This document shows positions 1-13,300 of a stretch of DNA of 64,000 nt, piece by piece. The translations under genes and the position numbers were made by a program. The stretch comes from Gavia stellata (Eukaryota; Chordata; Aves; Gaviiformes; Gaviidae). Below the pieces are notes generated by a model, which did no database searches, was not told the DNA's origin, and saw only the letters and a list, made by a program, of their open reading frames with translations. How positions within the stretch are numbered: the stretch's first letter is position 1; each line of letters begins with the position of its first letter. Where the stretch lies: NCBI RefSeq assembly GCF_030936135.1, contig NC_082595.1, positions 14,174,430 to 14,238,429 on the forward strand. Reading direction: 5' to 3'.

Positions 1-1
1 T

Positions 2-1474
<1,473 letters not shown>

Positions 1475-1760
1475 AAAAATTATGTATCATGATACTCCAT
1501 CTTTGTTACAGGGTTTCTACACTGATTGAAAACTTTTTTGATGTACAAGACATAAAGCATAAGCAGATCCATAACCAAAAGAAAGGCAGACAGGTTTACG
1601 TTCATTTCAGTGGTATATAACAGGAGGAGCCCTTTAATGAAAGCCCTGGCCTGAACTGGAATGATGATAAGCTAATTTAAGGATTATGCTTTACTGATGG
1701 TGGCTTATACCTACAACTCAAAAATAAATGTGTCTGTTGATAGTGATAGGGAGAGGCAGC
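1475..1760 (+). other. PLEKHH2: Probable PLEKHH2 3' UTR
   Basis: Noncoding sequence follows the PLEKHH2 stop. An AATAAA hexamer at 1723-1728 is the first good polyadenylation signal downstream. The cleavage site is inferred to lie 10-30 bp later, and longer UTR forms cannot be excluded. Confidence 0.5.
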
Positions 1761-3770
1761 CTTGGGAGCAATTGTATAGATTTTAGTAATTTTCCAGATA
1801 TTTACTCAGGGACCAAATTGTCTTTAACTCTTCATCTCTATTTTTCAAGATTATACAAGTTGTATAACCTTCGTTTTGAAAAAGAATTTTTGTTTTAAAA
1901 AAAAGTCAAACTCAGAATATTTTCCACTTCCAGCACCCCTCCTTATTTGCAATACGAGCACCATGGGACTAAAAAGAACAAATTGTTTGATTTGTATAAT
2001 TGTTTCTCCTTTAAAAAAAAACATAAGCACATCATGTAACTTTTATAAATCTAAAGAGTATTCTCATGACACCCTCTAGCCTTTGTTACACAGCTATTTT
2101 ACTTGGCAAATCTTCAGCCTTGGTCTAGTAGATTTCTAAATAATCACTCTCTGCCCCAGCCTTTTGAAAAAATCTAAATTGGACATGCACTGTATTTAGT
2201 ATAGTTTTGTTAAACAAGATCCCATACGTAATTTCTTCTTTAATCCATAAAAATAATATAATACAGATGCAAGAGTGACTCAGAATTGAGAACACAACAA
2301 TAATACAGAAAAACATTGCTTGAACTGTTGTATCTAACCTTGGAGACATATGTGACATATAAAATCCATGTATAATGTGTATAATGTATATACAATGATT
2401 CAGAATAATATTTTATAAAAGTTGTACTTTTTTTTTTCATTTTTATCTATACATTTGGCATAATAATACTAATATAATGTTCTTGCACACTGAAGACATA
2501 ATGCTGGATATGCACTGGAACCTGGGAGCACTTTCCATTTGCCTTTTTCAACTGCAAGCCTCAGTGCTATGTAGGGTCACATATATAGAAATTACACCCA
2601 TTTTTTCTTCCAATCCTCACATTTTCATTTCCGTTCAAAGAAACCACTTCTGCAGGCTCTGAAATGGATCATTAGCATATTCTAATAGATAATTTAGGTC
2701 CAACCATAGAGAAGGTAGTCAAACATAAATCAGTGATTCACACACATTTCACAATTTCCACTTCTGCTCATGCTAGGGATCATGAATCATTAATCCCTTA
2801 CGGCTAGCCCTCATCGTTTGGGTTTTCTCAAATTACTTAAAACTGAAGTAATTTCACAATGATGAATTTTAATATTTGAAAGTTGAAAATCTCCTTTGTT
2901 TTATGACATTTAAACATTTCAGATATATACATATTCATATTGAGAGAAAAGGAATTTTCAGCTGTTCGCCCTCTATGAAAGGTAGGGAGTATCCTCCTGA
3001 AGAATTAAAATAGATTGGAAGGGAAATACAGGTTGTGAGAAGAACATGCTCTTAAAAGGTGGAAAAATGAATTGGCAAGCTGACTTGATAAATACGTTTC
3101 TTCTGAAAGCTCTCAAAAGTCCTGCCACAGCTACTTAGGTCTGCAGGACTCAAGCACCATTTTATGACTGGTACTATGGGCCAATGCTTTTTCTGGAAAA
3201 TTACAAGCAAATAACAAGTATACTCTAGATGCTTTCACATCTGCAGTGCGGGAAGAGCTTCCTGGTAACTTTGACCCCTTGGTGGTGGTTGTGGTGTCAG
3301 ATCCTTCTCTTTCAACAAGGCAGGGCCAGCAGCAGGAGGTTTACCTTCTAGAGGGCAATTGATTCCCGCCATCATCAAGGAAAGCAAATTGGAAGCTACA
3401 AGAGACCCTGGCACCAACTGCAGCATCTTTTCGTGCAGCACCCCATGTGAAGTGATGCAGATAGTGTGGTGTAATTGGGCTAGGAATTAACATCCCTTTG
3501 CAATCAGCAGACTAGTTAACTTTCAGCAATTTGAGGGGGGGAAGTGTTGTGTGTGCAAATTGAAACATGCTACTGCATCGGTTATACACAGGTAATAGCC
3601 TAAAGCTTCTCAAATCTGATGATTAGAAATTGCAATTTACAAATACAGAAATTTTCATATCATGAAATTACAACAGCCATCAACATAGAATACTCTGACT
3701 AGTAATTCTTTCTTCGTTGTCCAGTTTTAAATGAATGTGGCAGATCAGGTTCTATTAGAAGGCAAAAAAA

Positions 3771-3871
3771 GTGGAGCACGGTCTAGTGGAAGGCGTCCCC
3801 GCCCATGGCAGGGGGCTGGAACTAGATGATCTTTAAGGTCCCTTCCAACCTAAACCATTCTATATTCTATG
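3771..3871 (+). mobile_element. CR1 LINE, 5'-truncated 3' end
   Basis: The stretch resembles the conserved 3' end of avian CR1 elements: a GGTCTAGTGGAAGG-type segment, CCCATGGCAGGGGG, GGAACTAGATGATCTTTAAG and GTCCCTTCCAACC. It ends in the CR1 octamer-like tail (TTCTATATTCTATG). Only about 100 bp remain, as is usual for dead CR1 copies. Orientation is + and there is no coding capacity. It is the main sequence sign, besides synteny, that the host is a bird or another sauropsid. Confidence 0.92.
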
Positions 3872-3974
3872 TGGCTAGTGAGCTTGTTCATGAAGTTTTT
3901 AAAATCTTTGTTAAGTTTGGAGACATGATATATAATGCACACAGCTGATGTGCAGATTTTGAGTCTTTTAAACA

Positions 3975-4345
3975 GGTTTTATTAACACAGTCTTACAAAC
4001 AGTTGTTTTACAAAGCAGTATGCAATCTATGTAGTATGACATTTCTGACTGCCTTTGGGTAGATAACTTGACATTCCTTTGCTTTTTAGTGTTAAGCCCT
4101 TGCTGCTGCAGTATACCCCTACATCATAGTGCCAGAAGCAATTCATGCCTTAGTTTCCCTTTTCTTGGCAGCACTTTCCAGACTTAAAACCACTAACTGC
4201 TCCTTATAGGTCACCATTAATCCTATATAGTCACATTACCAGAAACACTGTGTTAATTTTTATGAAATAAATGCACTTGGAATTGCAGTTACCATGACAA
4301 CACTACATTAAACAATGACGTTTCTTCCAGGATTTTGATTCACAA
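3975..4345 (-). repeat. Diverged direct repeat, copy A
   Basis: This copy aligns by eye with 5604-5985 in the same orientation. Shared landmarks in order are a TTTATTAA motif, CCTTGCTTTTTAG-like text, GCTGCTGCAGTA, a CATAGTGCCAGAAGCAATTC block, CCTTAGTTT, AAATGCACTTGGAA and AACAATGACGTTTCT. Read on the minus strand it has AATAAA at 978-983 of the 3 kb block (3978-3983). The frame that is open in copy B is disrupted here by indels and stops. The minus strand is assigned only because copy B reads as a terminal exon in that direction. Confidence 0.6.
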
Positions 4346-5603
4346 GAGTGAGGTTTTGGTAGTGATAATAAACTCCTCAAGCAGACATTTCCCTTCAAGT
4401 TAACAGAGTCAGCAAGTAAAGTCTCTTACACACACAAGCACACTTCAACAGCTCAGCTTCCAAGCACAGCTGTGCAAGTCTCAGGGAAATTTCTTCCATG
4501 TTAATCTAGCTCCAGAGCTACTTAGAGGATACCACACAACGTAAGACAACAAAGATGAAAGTATTGGAGTCCAGGCAGATAATCTGTTCTGCCTTCCCCA
4601 TCCAGCCCGAGCCTCATGAGTGATCCACATCTCAGTCTTAACCTAGGGTCATCCTCCAAAACAATTCATACCATGCTACCTAATCCATGATTAAAGCCCA
4701 GCTAGGAACTAGACCTTTCTCACCTTCTGATCAGCAGTGATGATGCAATGGGAGCTGTCAAATGAGCAGCAACCTCTGGGACTGATGCTGAAGAATTTCC
4801 CATGCTCAAGGCTTGCAGAACCTATGCTGGAGAAGTATTCTCAGGATGAGATTAATGTATTAACACATGCAAGGAGACTTCACCTTCTATCACAAACTTC
4901 AAAACATCTTTTGTGCTTGCTTTGAGCTGGCGGTCAGTAACAACTATCAGTATAAATAGTCAATGAAACTGAAAGATCACTGGTAACTCTCTGTATAAAC
5001 AATCACATTGATTTGAAAATAATATTTGGAATGTAAAGTAAATTTATATGTTACTTGAACTTCACTTTTCCTTGTTAATTTTTGTGCAGCAGTATTAGTA
5101 AGCAAACTGCTCATTTCTAAAACAAGCAAGACCTATTTACTCCTGTAGTATAGCAGGCAAATGACAAAACGTGGAGGTTTTAATACAATCCACAGAATTA
5201 GTGTTTTTCTGTTATTTTAGATTTAAATTTGGTTCATATATCAAAATTTAAAATAGAGGCATATATTTCCCTATAAAAGAAGGCTGGTAGGTATTTGGTG
5301 TTGGAGTTCCTTGTCAGACTAACACAGTTGTTACAGGTTAAGTCCTGAAGGAAAAAAATCATCCTTGCATAAAGGAATGTACCACTTCAAGCCTTAGGTA
5401 GAGCTTTAATAGTCCGTAAAGCTGAGTGCAATCCATTAGCTTGAGTTAATTTTAACTAAGGTGATTAGTAACTCAGTAATAATGAACTAGGAAGAAAAAA
5501 GTATTTCTTTAGAGTTTCTTAGGGCAAAGGAAATGAAACTGAGTTAAGGTGAAACTTAAAATACTGAAAACTCGACTTTAATTTCCAGATTGGACTTCAG
5601 TAC

Positions 5604-5985
5604 AGTTTATTAATTGTACAGCCTTACACAGTGCTTCCCAGCTCAGATGCGTACCAGATTTGCCACCTCTCTGCCAGTGAGTAAATGACTGTAGAAATAC
5701 TTTGCTTTTTAGTACTACACTCTCGCTGTTGCAGTAAAGTATGTCTAGATCATAGCACCAGCAGCAATTCCTACCTTAGTTTTGCTTTCTTTGGCAGAGG
5801 AATAGCAGCTTTGTCCAGGGTCTTCACCACCTCTAACGGCTGATTATGGATCAGCACTGGCTTCATATACCAAGGTATCATAAACGTTCTGTTGAAATGA
5901 AATTGATGAAAGAAATGCACTTGGAAAGGCATCAGCATGACCTGCTGCAGTACAACACTAAACAATGACGTTTCTGGATTTTAAT
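5604..5985 (-). repeat. Diverged direct repeat, copy B, terminal-exon-like
   Basis: Second copy of the 3975-4345 segment. On the minus strand it holds an open frame from 5965 down to a TAG at 5771-5773 (64 codons, ending ...AIPLPKKAKLR). About 160 bp of noncoding sequence and an AATAAA hexamer (5606-5611) follow, which is the layout of a 3' terminal exon. I do not recognise the peptide. It could be a relic of a duplicated gene or retrocopy, a noncoding RNA exon, or an old repeat family or LTR pair. Confidence 0.5.
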
Positions 5986-7321
5986 TAGCAAGACCATGGT
6001 TTCCATAGAGGGTTAGCAAATGCTTTACAAAATCATGTAAAAACCTGGAATTAAATAAAGACAGGGGAAAACAACCGTATGAAGGCTTCTGGAACTGAAA
6101 CTGAGGGATTATGCAAGTTAAACTTAGAAAAAAAATGCTTATTTAAAGAACAAGTGTTACTTAGGGTCTGTGGAGGCTACATAAGCTGCTTTTGGGGAAG
6201 GAAGAAGGAACAGTTACAATTCGCTCTGAGTTAATCATTATGAATGAGGCCACTTTCCTGGTTTTGCTCAAACAGGTAAGAGAGGATTTTACATAGGTTT
6301 TTCTACCTCTAGTCTCTCAAGACACGAAGCAGCTAGTCAGCTACAGAAGGTCAGCCGTAATTGCTGTCCTGGATTTTGGGTCACTTCCCTGCTGTAGGAC
6401 ACTTTTGACTTACCTTGTCAGGTTCACCTACAACCTGTATCTCTCTCTTATGCTGGGTCATCCCGCAGTTTTACTGCACCTTTAAATCCTACTTTCTAAT
6501 CTAACCCTAACGTGATCTTTGGATTTGATCTTTGGTTGATAGAACTTATTTGAAATAATCTAGTGCCTGTCTCCTGTTTGCTAAAGCATCTTACTTCTAT
6601 TTGCAATAGTTGATTTGTATGCCCCAGTAACGACAAAATAATTACACTTATTTTCTTATACAGCAGTTCACTTATTAGGGCGTGGGAACTACCTCAGGTC
6701 TTGTTTCACTCCCTCCACAACAAAGCTATCTTGGGAACCGTGAGTTGTATCAGGAGCCCACGCTTAAGGCTGAGGTAAAATAAGACTCCTGCCATTTATG
6801 ACTTGTTTATTCATCCCCCTCTTTCTCCACAGCTGAAGTATTTTGTCACTTAACAAGGGCTACAGTCGAGGTCCGCCAAAGACCCAGTGACCCCGCCACC
6901 CCTCACACCAGCTCCGCTCACTCTGGTAGCAAGACGGGTCACCATTTTCAGCACCCGATAAACAGGAGGCACCTGCGGGTCCCACGAACAACTCCGGGGC
7001 CCCGGGGGCGGGCGGGACCCTCCTCGGAACCGCCGCGGGCCTTCCCTCACCTCAGGGGCGCGGCGGCCGCGGCCCCCGAGGCGGCTGAGGCCGCCGCAGC
7101 GCGGACAACTGAGAGAAAGTCGCGCCCGCCGCACTGCTACCAGCTACGGAGCGCGCCCCTGCGCCGCGCACGCTACCAGCGAACAGCGCCGCAGCAGCGG
7201 GGAGGGCTGAGGCAAGAACAGCGCCGCCGCGGCAGCCGGGCCGGAAGGCGGCGCGAAGCTGCGGCACCGCCCCGCTGGGAGGTGTCCTCCGTCCCCTTCC
7301 GCCGCCCACCCCCGCCTCGGA

Positions 7322-7340
7322 ACTACGCTTCCCAGCGTGC
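7322..7340 (+). promoter_or_regulatory. ZNF143/SBS-like promoter motif
   Basis: ACTACGCTTCCCAGCGTGC closely resembles the long ZNF143 (Staf) site ACTACAATTCCCAGCATGC, with 16 of 19 positions equal. It lies 51 bp upstream of the DYNC2LI1 start codon, inside the CpG island. This is typical placement for housekeeping promoters that use ZNF143. Binding is inferred from sequence only. Confidence 0.65.
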
Positions 7341-7348
7341 CCTGCCTG

Positions 7349-7362
7349 GTTCCCATGGCGAC
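7349..7362 (+). promoter_or_regulatory. RFX X-box-like motif
   Basis: GTTCCCATGGCGAC matches the palindromic X-box GTTGCCATGGCAAC at 12 of 14 positions, keeping the AT spacer. It ends 29 bp before the DYNC2LI1 ATG. X-boxes bound by RFX factors drive many ciliary genes, and the nematode orthologue of DYNC2LI1 is named xbx-1 for its X-box. The match and position support RFX control, but I cannot show occupancy. Confidence 0.7.
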
Positions 7363-7391
7363 GGGGAGCCAGGCCCGGGCCCTGCGGAGCG

Positions 7392-10300
7392 ATGTCCAAG
7401 GCCAGGTAACGGGGCCCCCTGCCCGGGCTCCGTGAGGGGTGGTCGGCAGCCTCCCCTGTCTCCTCCCGGCGGCTCGCCCCCGCTGCCGTGCGGGGAAGGA
7501 GCCGGCGGCCGGGAAGGACAGCCTGGAAGAGGGAAGGAGGGAGGTGTAAAAGTGGCTGTTTCGGCCTCTGCCCCTGAAGGCGAGCGAGGCCACGGGCAAG
7601 ATGGGGGCACGCCTGCCCCTTGGTGTGAGGAGCCGGTTGCTTCTGTTAGGGACCCCATAGAAAAGGGGGAGGCCTAACCCACCCCCACCGCCCCGCAGGT
7701 GGCCCTGGGGGAGCCTGAGAAGGGGAAGCCCTCCTTGCCCTGGGCAGTAACTTCCCCAGGACACCGAGGGCAGGTCCTGAGCCCGCCCGAGCACACTGAC
7801 GCGTGAGCGGCTCCTCCGGTGCCGGCGTCCGGGAGCTTCCGACTCCAGAGACTGCCAGCCTGAGCTGCAGGGTGCTGTAAAAGGCCTTGATCGTTAGAAA
7901 ACCTTTTAAATGTGCCATAAATGTACTTCCCGCCTCACAGCTGGTATTTACTCAGCATCAGCCACAAATGTCTGTAGGGGTTACCTGAGGAATTTTACTT
8001 AACCTCGTTTTGTTAAAAGAAGTACTTCGACAAGCAGAGGGCATGTGATGTGAAATAACAACACAACAATAATAATAATATCAACCACAATACTCTTCAC
8101 TTATCCATTTAGGTATTTTCAGGAATTATCGTCTAGGGTCCATTGTTTTTCTCTAATGACACTCTCTTTTTTCCAACTAGTGATACTTTGTGGGATCTTG
8201 CTATAGCTGAAGTGGAGAAGAGAGAAAATCCTAATGACAATGGCAAGCGTGTGGAAGTTTGGGAAAAATCAATATTATTTATGGGAAACAAAAATGGGGT
8301 AACGCTAAATATTGTACAATTCTGTGCTTTTTCAACATAGTTTGTGTCAGGGAAAATATCTGATATTTTCAGATATTAAGATCCACTCAATTCTTCTAAA
8401 GACAAAATATGTCATGTTCTGAATTTGTAGAGCGGGCATTCCACAGAGTGTGGACCAATTGGACTTTATTACAATTCAGAAGTTCAAGTTTACGTTTGGA
8501 GAGTCAAAATATCAACCATTGTCATCGACGATGTGCTAATTCTTTGAGGTTTGGCTTCATTAATTTTTGTAAAAGTAACTGCCAGAAATAACGCTACCCT
8601 CTTTAATTCTTTGACATGTCAAATTTCCCCTTGTAAAGGTTTAACTGGTAACAATCTAATTTAAGTCCATTGATACCAGTTTTGTTGTAAATAGAGGCCT
8701 TGGCATCCTGCTATGAATTGTGTCTGTATCTATGTCAGAAAGATTTGAACGTGCATTATGAGTGATTGCAAGCTCATGATTCTACATGTCTGAGGTTGTT
8801 TTACCTCATTGTCTCATAAGCTGGGTCATTAGTAATTTCATATTTTTCTTCTGTTACACTTATTTGAAAAGTTAATAAGGAAATATTTTCCTTTTGGACC
8901 AAGTGAGTAATATTTTTAAGAATACAATTTTTATTTTAAAAGGATTGGTAAATGTGCAAACTCTGATCAGCAATTTTAAAAATACTTTTTTCAGAGAAAA
9001 TACAGTGATTTTACCTGATTTCAGATTTACCTGAAATTCACTGATTTTTGAGATAGGAAAGGACACAGGAGTAAACTGTAGAAGTTCTAGCCCCTTCAGT
9101 GTGGCATGGTACTCAGTGTCTGAATTTCAACAGTGTAAAGACATATTCTTCTGTAAGTTTATTTGTCTTTTAAGCATTCTTTTTATTTCCATCTCATCAA
9201 TGATAACTTAATTTCAGTGGAAACCAAACATTAAATAAATGCATTATTAATAATTAAAAACTGTTAAACAGTTTTAGCAGAGTTGGCCAGGTTGATCAGT
9301 AATGTCTAATTTTAAGCACACTATTCCTAATACTGTATTTGTCGTCTCTATTAGTTTATAATTATAATAATGGTAGTGTAACTTGATTCTGACAGAAAGT
9401 TGGCAGTTAAGTTTCCACTATAAGGCTACAAACAATTACATGAGTTTACACTTTTCCGGTACTTTATTATTGGAATGTTAAATGAGTGAGTTTCATTTAG
9501 CGATATAACTTCTATGCTTTAATGACATTACAGTAGGATTCTTCTTTGTTTTTAATTTCCAGGGTAAGACTGCTATTATACTGAGGTGTCTTGAGAGGTA
9601 TGTGTTGAATTTTTAGAAGTAGTTTTCAACTGTGGATTAGAATTTTACATAAATAGTTATATTGTGTGATAATTCATAATATATGTATACAGATGCTGTC
9701 TTCTGTGACTGATTGATCACTTATGGATAAACTTATTTCCCTTCATTACTACCTGTCATCTGACCCCTTCAGTCCTTCTCCAGTATTAGAGAGCTTAAAT
9801 GGCCATCTATTCAGGTTGGTGCTGCTACTTCTCCTGCCTTCAGCAACTGAGACCTGTTGTCCTAAAGTGCCGTCTCTGTACTGCTGTTTCTAAGCCTACT
9901 GCTGTTTCTAAGCCAAATTCTGAACTGACTGATAAATATAATTTAGTAACTGTAGAATTAATTTTCTTTATTTGGAGGATCTTGACAAAATGAAGTTATT
10001 TTTCCTTGCATAGGGAAGAGAGTCCAAAGCCAACCTTAGCCTTGGAATATACTTTTGGAAGAAGGGCAAGGAGACACAATACAGTGAGTATCCAGAAAGT
10101 ATAGTTTACCATATCTTTATATACACACACACATAAAAATAATATATGTGGTTTATTTTTATGTATGAGAATCTTTTTTTTTTAGCTTATTGTTTGTGAA
10201 ATAAAAAGTTTTTAAATATAATTTTATTTAAATTAGCTAGCTTAGTTTCATGTTTTAATCTGTAATATGTTTTTTCCCTCTCACTAAAACACAGTAGGTC

Positions 10301-13300
10301 AGAGACCAAAGTATAACACAAAGCAATCAGATTCATCTATAAAAACTACCATGTTAGTCGTGTTTGAGTGCTTTTATTTTCCCATTGTAACACAGTATGC
10401 ATGCCTTTAACTTTGTCTTCAAAATGCAAAATGAGTACAAACCGATGAAGATACTTTACAACCAGTTTTATGAGAGAAGCGATCATCTTAGAGGATGTTA
10501 AATCATAATTAAATTTTTGGCTTATGTGTCCATATCGCTAAATTTTGCATTGCAGATTACGTTAACAGAAATATCGAACCCATTCCCATCACAGCACAAC
10601 ACTGCCCAGCAGCAATAACTATTGCTGCAGGTAATTGCTGTTTCTATTACTGAAGCAGAGAGTGGGAAATCTGACTCTGAAAGATAAAAATCACTTAAAA
10701 CTTTTCCCAGAAACTAAATGCGAAAGTAGAGATTCATTACTTTTCCAGTTGCAAACTTCTCAAAAAGCATTAGTCTTGAGCTGCAATAAACAAAAAGTGA
10801 AGAGAACCTGATTTTTTTATGTTTATCATTAATCATGCTGCTTCCTGACTTTTTTACTTTACCGTAGTCATTTATCAAGACAGTCATAGGCATGCCAGGA
10901 GTCTTTCGTAAGTGTTGCATGGGATTTCTTGAACATAGGGAGTTCTTTATTTGGTTTTGTTTTTCAGAAAATACTAGTGAAATAATACATGTTCTTGTTC
11001 TGAGTCACTTGCATGAAAAGCCAGTTTATCAAATCAAGATCTTCTCTTGGTGTTGCATGGAAATACATGTTTCTAACATAAAGAAACTCTTTTACAGCCC
11101 AAAGATATAGCTCATTTTTGGGAACTAGGTGGTGGAACCTCATTACTGGAACTGATTCGAATACCAATCACTAGCAACAACATAAGGTAAGTGATTAATA
11201 TTACAGTTCCAAAGTTAACTTCAGCTTTCCTTGAAACATAAGTAAATCTCTAGGCATTTTATTGTGGAAAACTCTTTCAAAATGTAATATAGAACATTTA
11301 TGATTTTTTCTAAAAATCATTGTGATACCACCGATACTTTGCTTTGTGACCTTCCTTTTCACTGTTCTCTCTTAATAAGCCAAGTTCTTAGCAGTCTCCA
11401 ACAACAAGAGAAAGCGATAACATGAAGGAAATAGGTTGGCCTTAAGTAGATAGAACAAGAAATACAGAAAAAGAGAAGACATAGTATCTTTATGCTCAGT
11501 GAAAGAGCAGAAAAAGCAACTTGGGGGCATATGAAAAGTAAAATCTTGCTTCCTACTTCCGTATGCAAACATAGATGCTATGTCTGTGAGGGGCAGTATT
11601 TTAGGGTGAAAAAACAAGGCAAAAAATTGTGACAAAAAAAAAACAACCTGGATTTTTGGGAAGTGAAGTGACCATCTGATGAGATGAAAAATACAAGAGA
11701 GAGGATGTTTCTGAGAGGGACTAAAACTATTCAAATGATTTGAAGACAAAAGGAAATAGGAATGTAGAGAGAATTAAGAGAATGTAGTGAGAAAAATCCA
11801 TAAAAGTGATGGAATAGCAGAGGAGGAAGAAATGCATAAAGAAGAGTTGCATGAAGAAATGAGAAGGTGATGGGGGGGGTGCATTTTACGTTTTTTCTGG
11901 TTAGGGAAGATGGAGTTGAAAGTGGAAGAGAAAAGAGATCAAAAGATCAAAAAAAGATCAAAACAGAAAAGGATCAAAAGATACGTTTTGTGTTATGATG
12001 CATTGCTTTATTTCTTTGTTAGTGAGCTTTAACTTCTGTGGGGGGAAAAAAAAAAGAAAAAGGAGGGATATAATTTTTATCATGTACATTTGCTATTGAG
12101 ATAATGCCATTATTTAGTGAGAGACCAAGACAGAAGGAAAAAAAAACCCGCTTCTGGCATGTGAAGCTTTTTGTTTCTAGAAGAGCTTGGGGGAAAAAAA
12201 ATCAACTATCATTTTTCAGCTATTGCCTAAATGAACTTAACTGAGCTCTGCCTCCATCAGTTTTTTTTCCCTTTTTACTGATGAGGAATCTTCTGATGTG
12301 GATGATCTTAAGATTCTTTGATGGGATAGCAACATTGTTCCCTAAGACCACTTGTGTTAATAAGGCAATATTCTAACATACTACTCAAAAATTCTACCAT
12401 TTCAACTTAAATACAAGTGCTTTTCACTGGTTTTCTCATCTGTCTGTAGTCAAGCAATTGGCTTATTTAAAAGTTCCATCAACTATATCTAGTTTCACTG
12501 AGAGCCTTTTCACCAGATTTTTTTCCTGCAGCATTTTAAAGTGAAATTGGACATTTACTTTGCTTTGTAGTCTTTCTAATACCACTCTGCTCTGGAATGT
12601 GGAAGAATGATTGCATCCATTCAAATGGCTGCATTTGCGATGTTGTTCTTTACAGTTGCACTTTAATGCAGTTAGAGTTTTGGGAGGCAGGGTTTTGGGA
12701 AGTGAGGAGTTTACATATAAACATTTCTCATCATAATCTGCCTGGTAATTGCTAAGCAAGTCTTCAGTACTCTGACTTCTTCCATTCATCTTTCAGAAGA
12801 CTTTCTCATACATTCATTTGAGGTTCCAGCTGATTAGCACTGTCCATGGCACAGAATATTGCCCTTAACCAGTTTTTTCCATTTCATATTACAAAATAAT
12901 AATGAAAGTATAGAACTTTCTAATACATTAATGGTTAGGAAAGATCCTAACCATTTGCTAACATTGCTTCATCTGGGACTGTAGAGTTGTGAGATGGCGG
13001 GGATACATGATAGTATCTTACCCAGTGATACAGAAGGGAGGAGCTAAATGGGCTGTGGACATTTGCGCATCTTACTGCTTTGAAACAAAGTCTCCAGAAA
13101 CAAAGTTTGATGTATACAATCCCCCAAAACCCCTGATGGAAAGTTGCCAAAGTAATAGTTCTGAACAAGAGATGACGGAAAGGTTTCGTCAGAGCTCAGA
13201 GTATCCTTAGAAAAGCCATCTCTCTTTGTTCTTACATTTAATTATATCTTAGCATTTGTATTTTCACATTTTTTGCTTTCACCATTTGTACTACTGGTAT

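Larger units (their letters stand above)
1761..6849. other. Intergenic region between PLEKHH2 and DYNC2LI1
   Basis: AT-rich DNA without any exon I can assign to a known gene. It holds one truncated CR1 copy (about 3771-3871) and a diverged direct repeat pair (about 3975-4345 and 5604-5985), which are listed separately. The short open frames elsewhere in the region look like chance. Confidence 0.6.
6850..7800. promoter_or_regulatory. DYNC2LI1: CpG-rich island at the DYNC2LI1 promoter
   Basis: The base composition changes sharply from AT-rich to GC-rich with many CpGs (GCGGCGGCC- and CCGCCGC-type runs) and returns to AT-rich by about 7.9 kb. No TATA box is visible at a useful position. The island covers the presumed transcription start, exon 1 and the start of intron 1. 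Long open frames on both strands here (up to 216 codons) are explained by low stop-codon frequency in GC-rich DNA. Confidence 0.85.

Noticed and set aside
7144-7794. Minus-strand ORF of 216 codons and overlapping ORFs in the CpG island
   Set aside because: GC-rich DNA rarely contains stop codons. The peptides are low-complexity Gly/Pro/Arg/Ala with no domain, and the region is explained by the DYNC2LI1 promoter and exon 1.
8061-8090. AAT/ATA short repeats and other microsatellite-like tracts (also near 10118, 28824, 41142, 54577)
   Set aside because: Short, ordinary simple-sequence tracts with no link to a gene feature.
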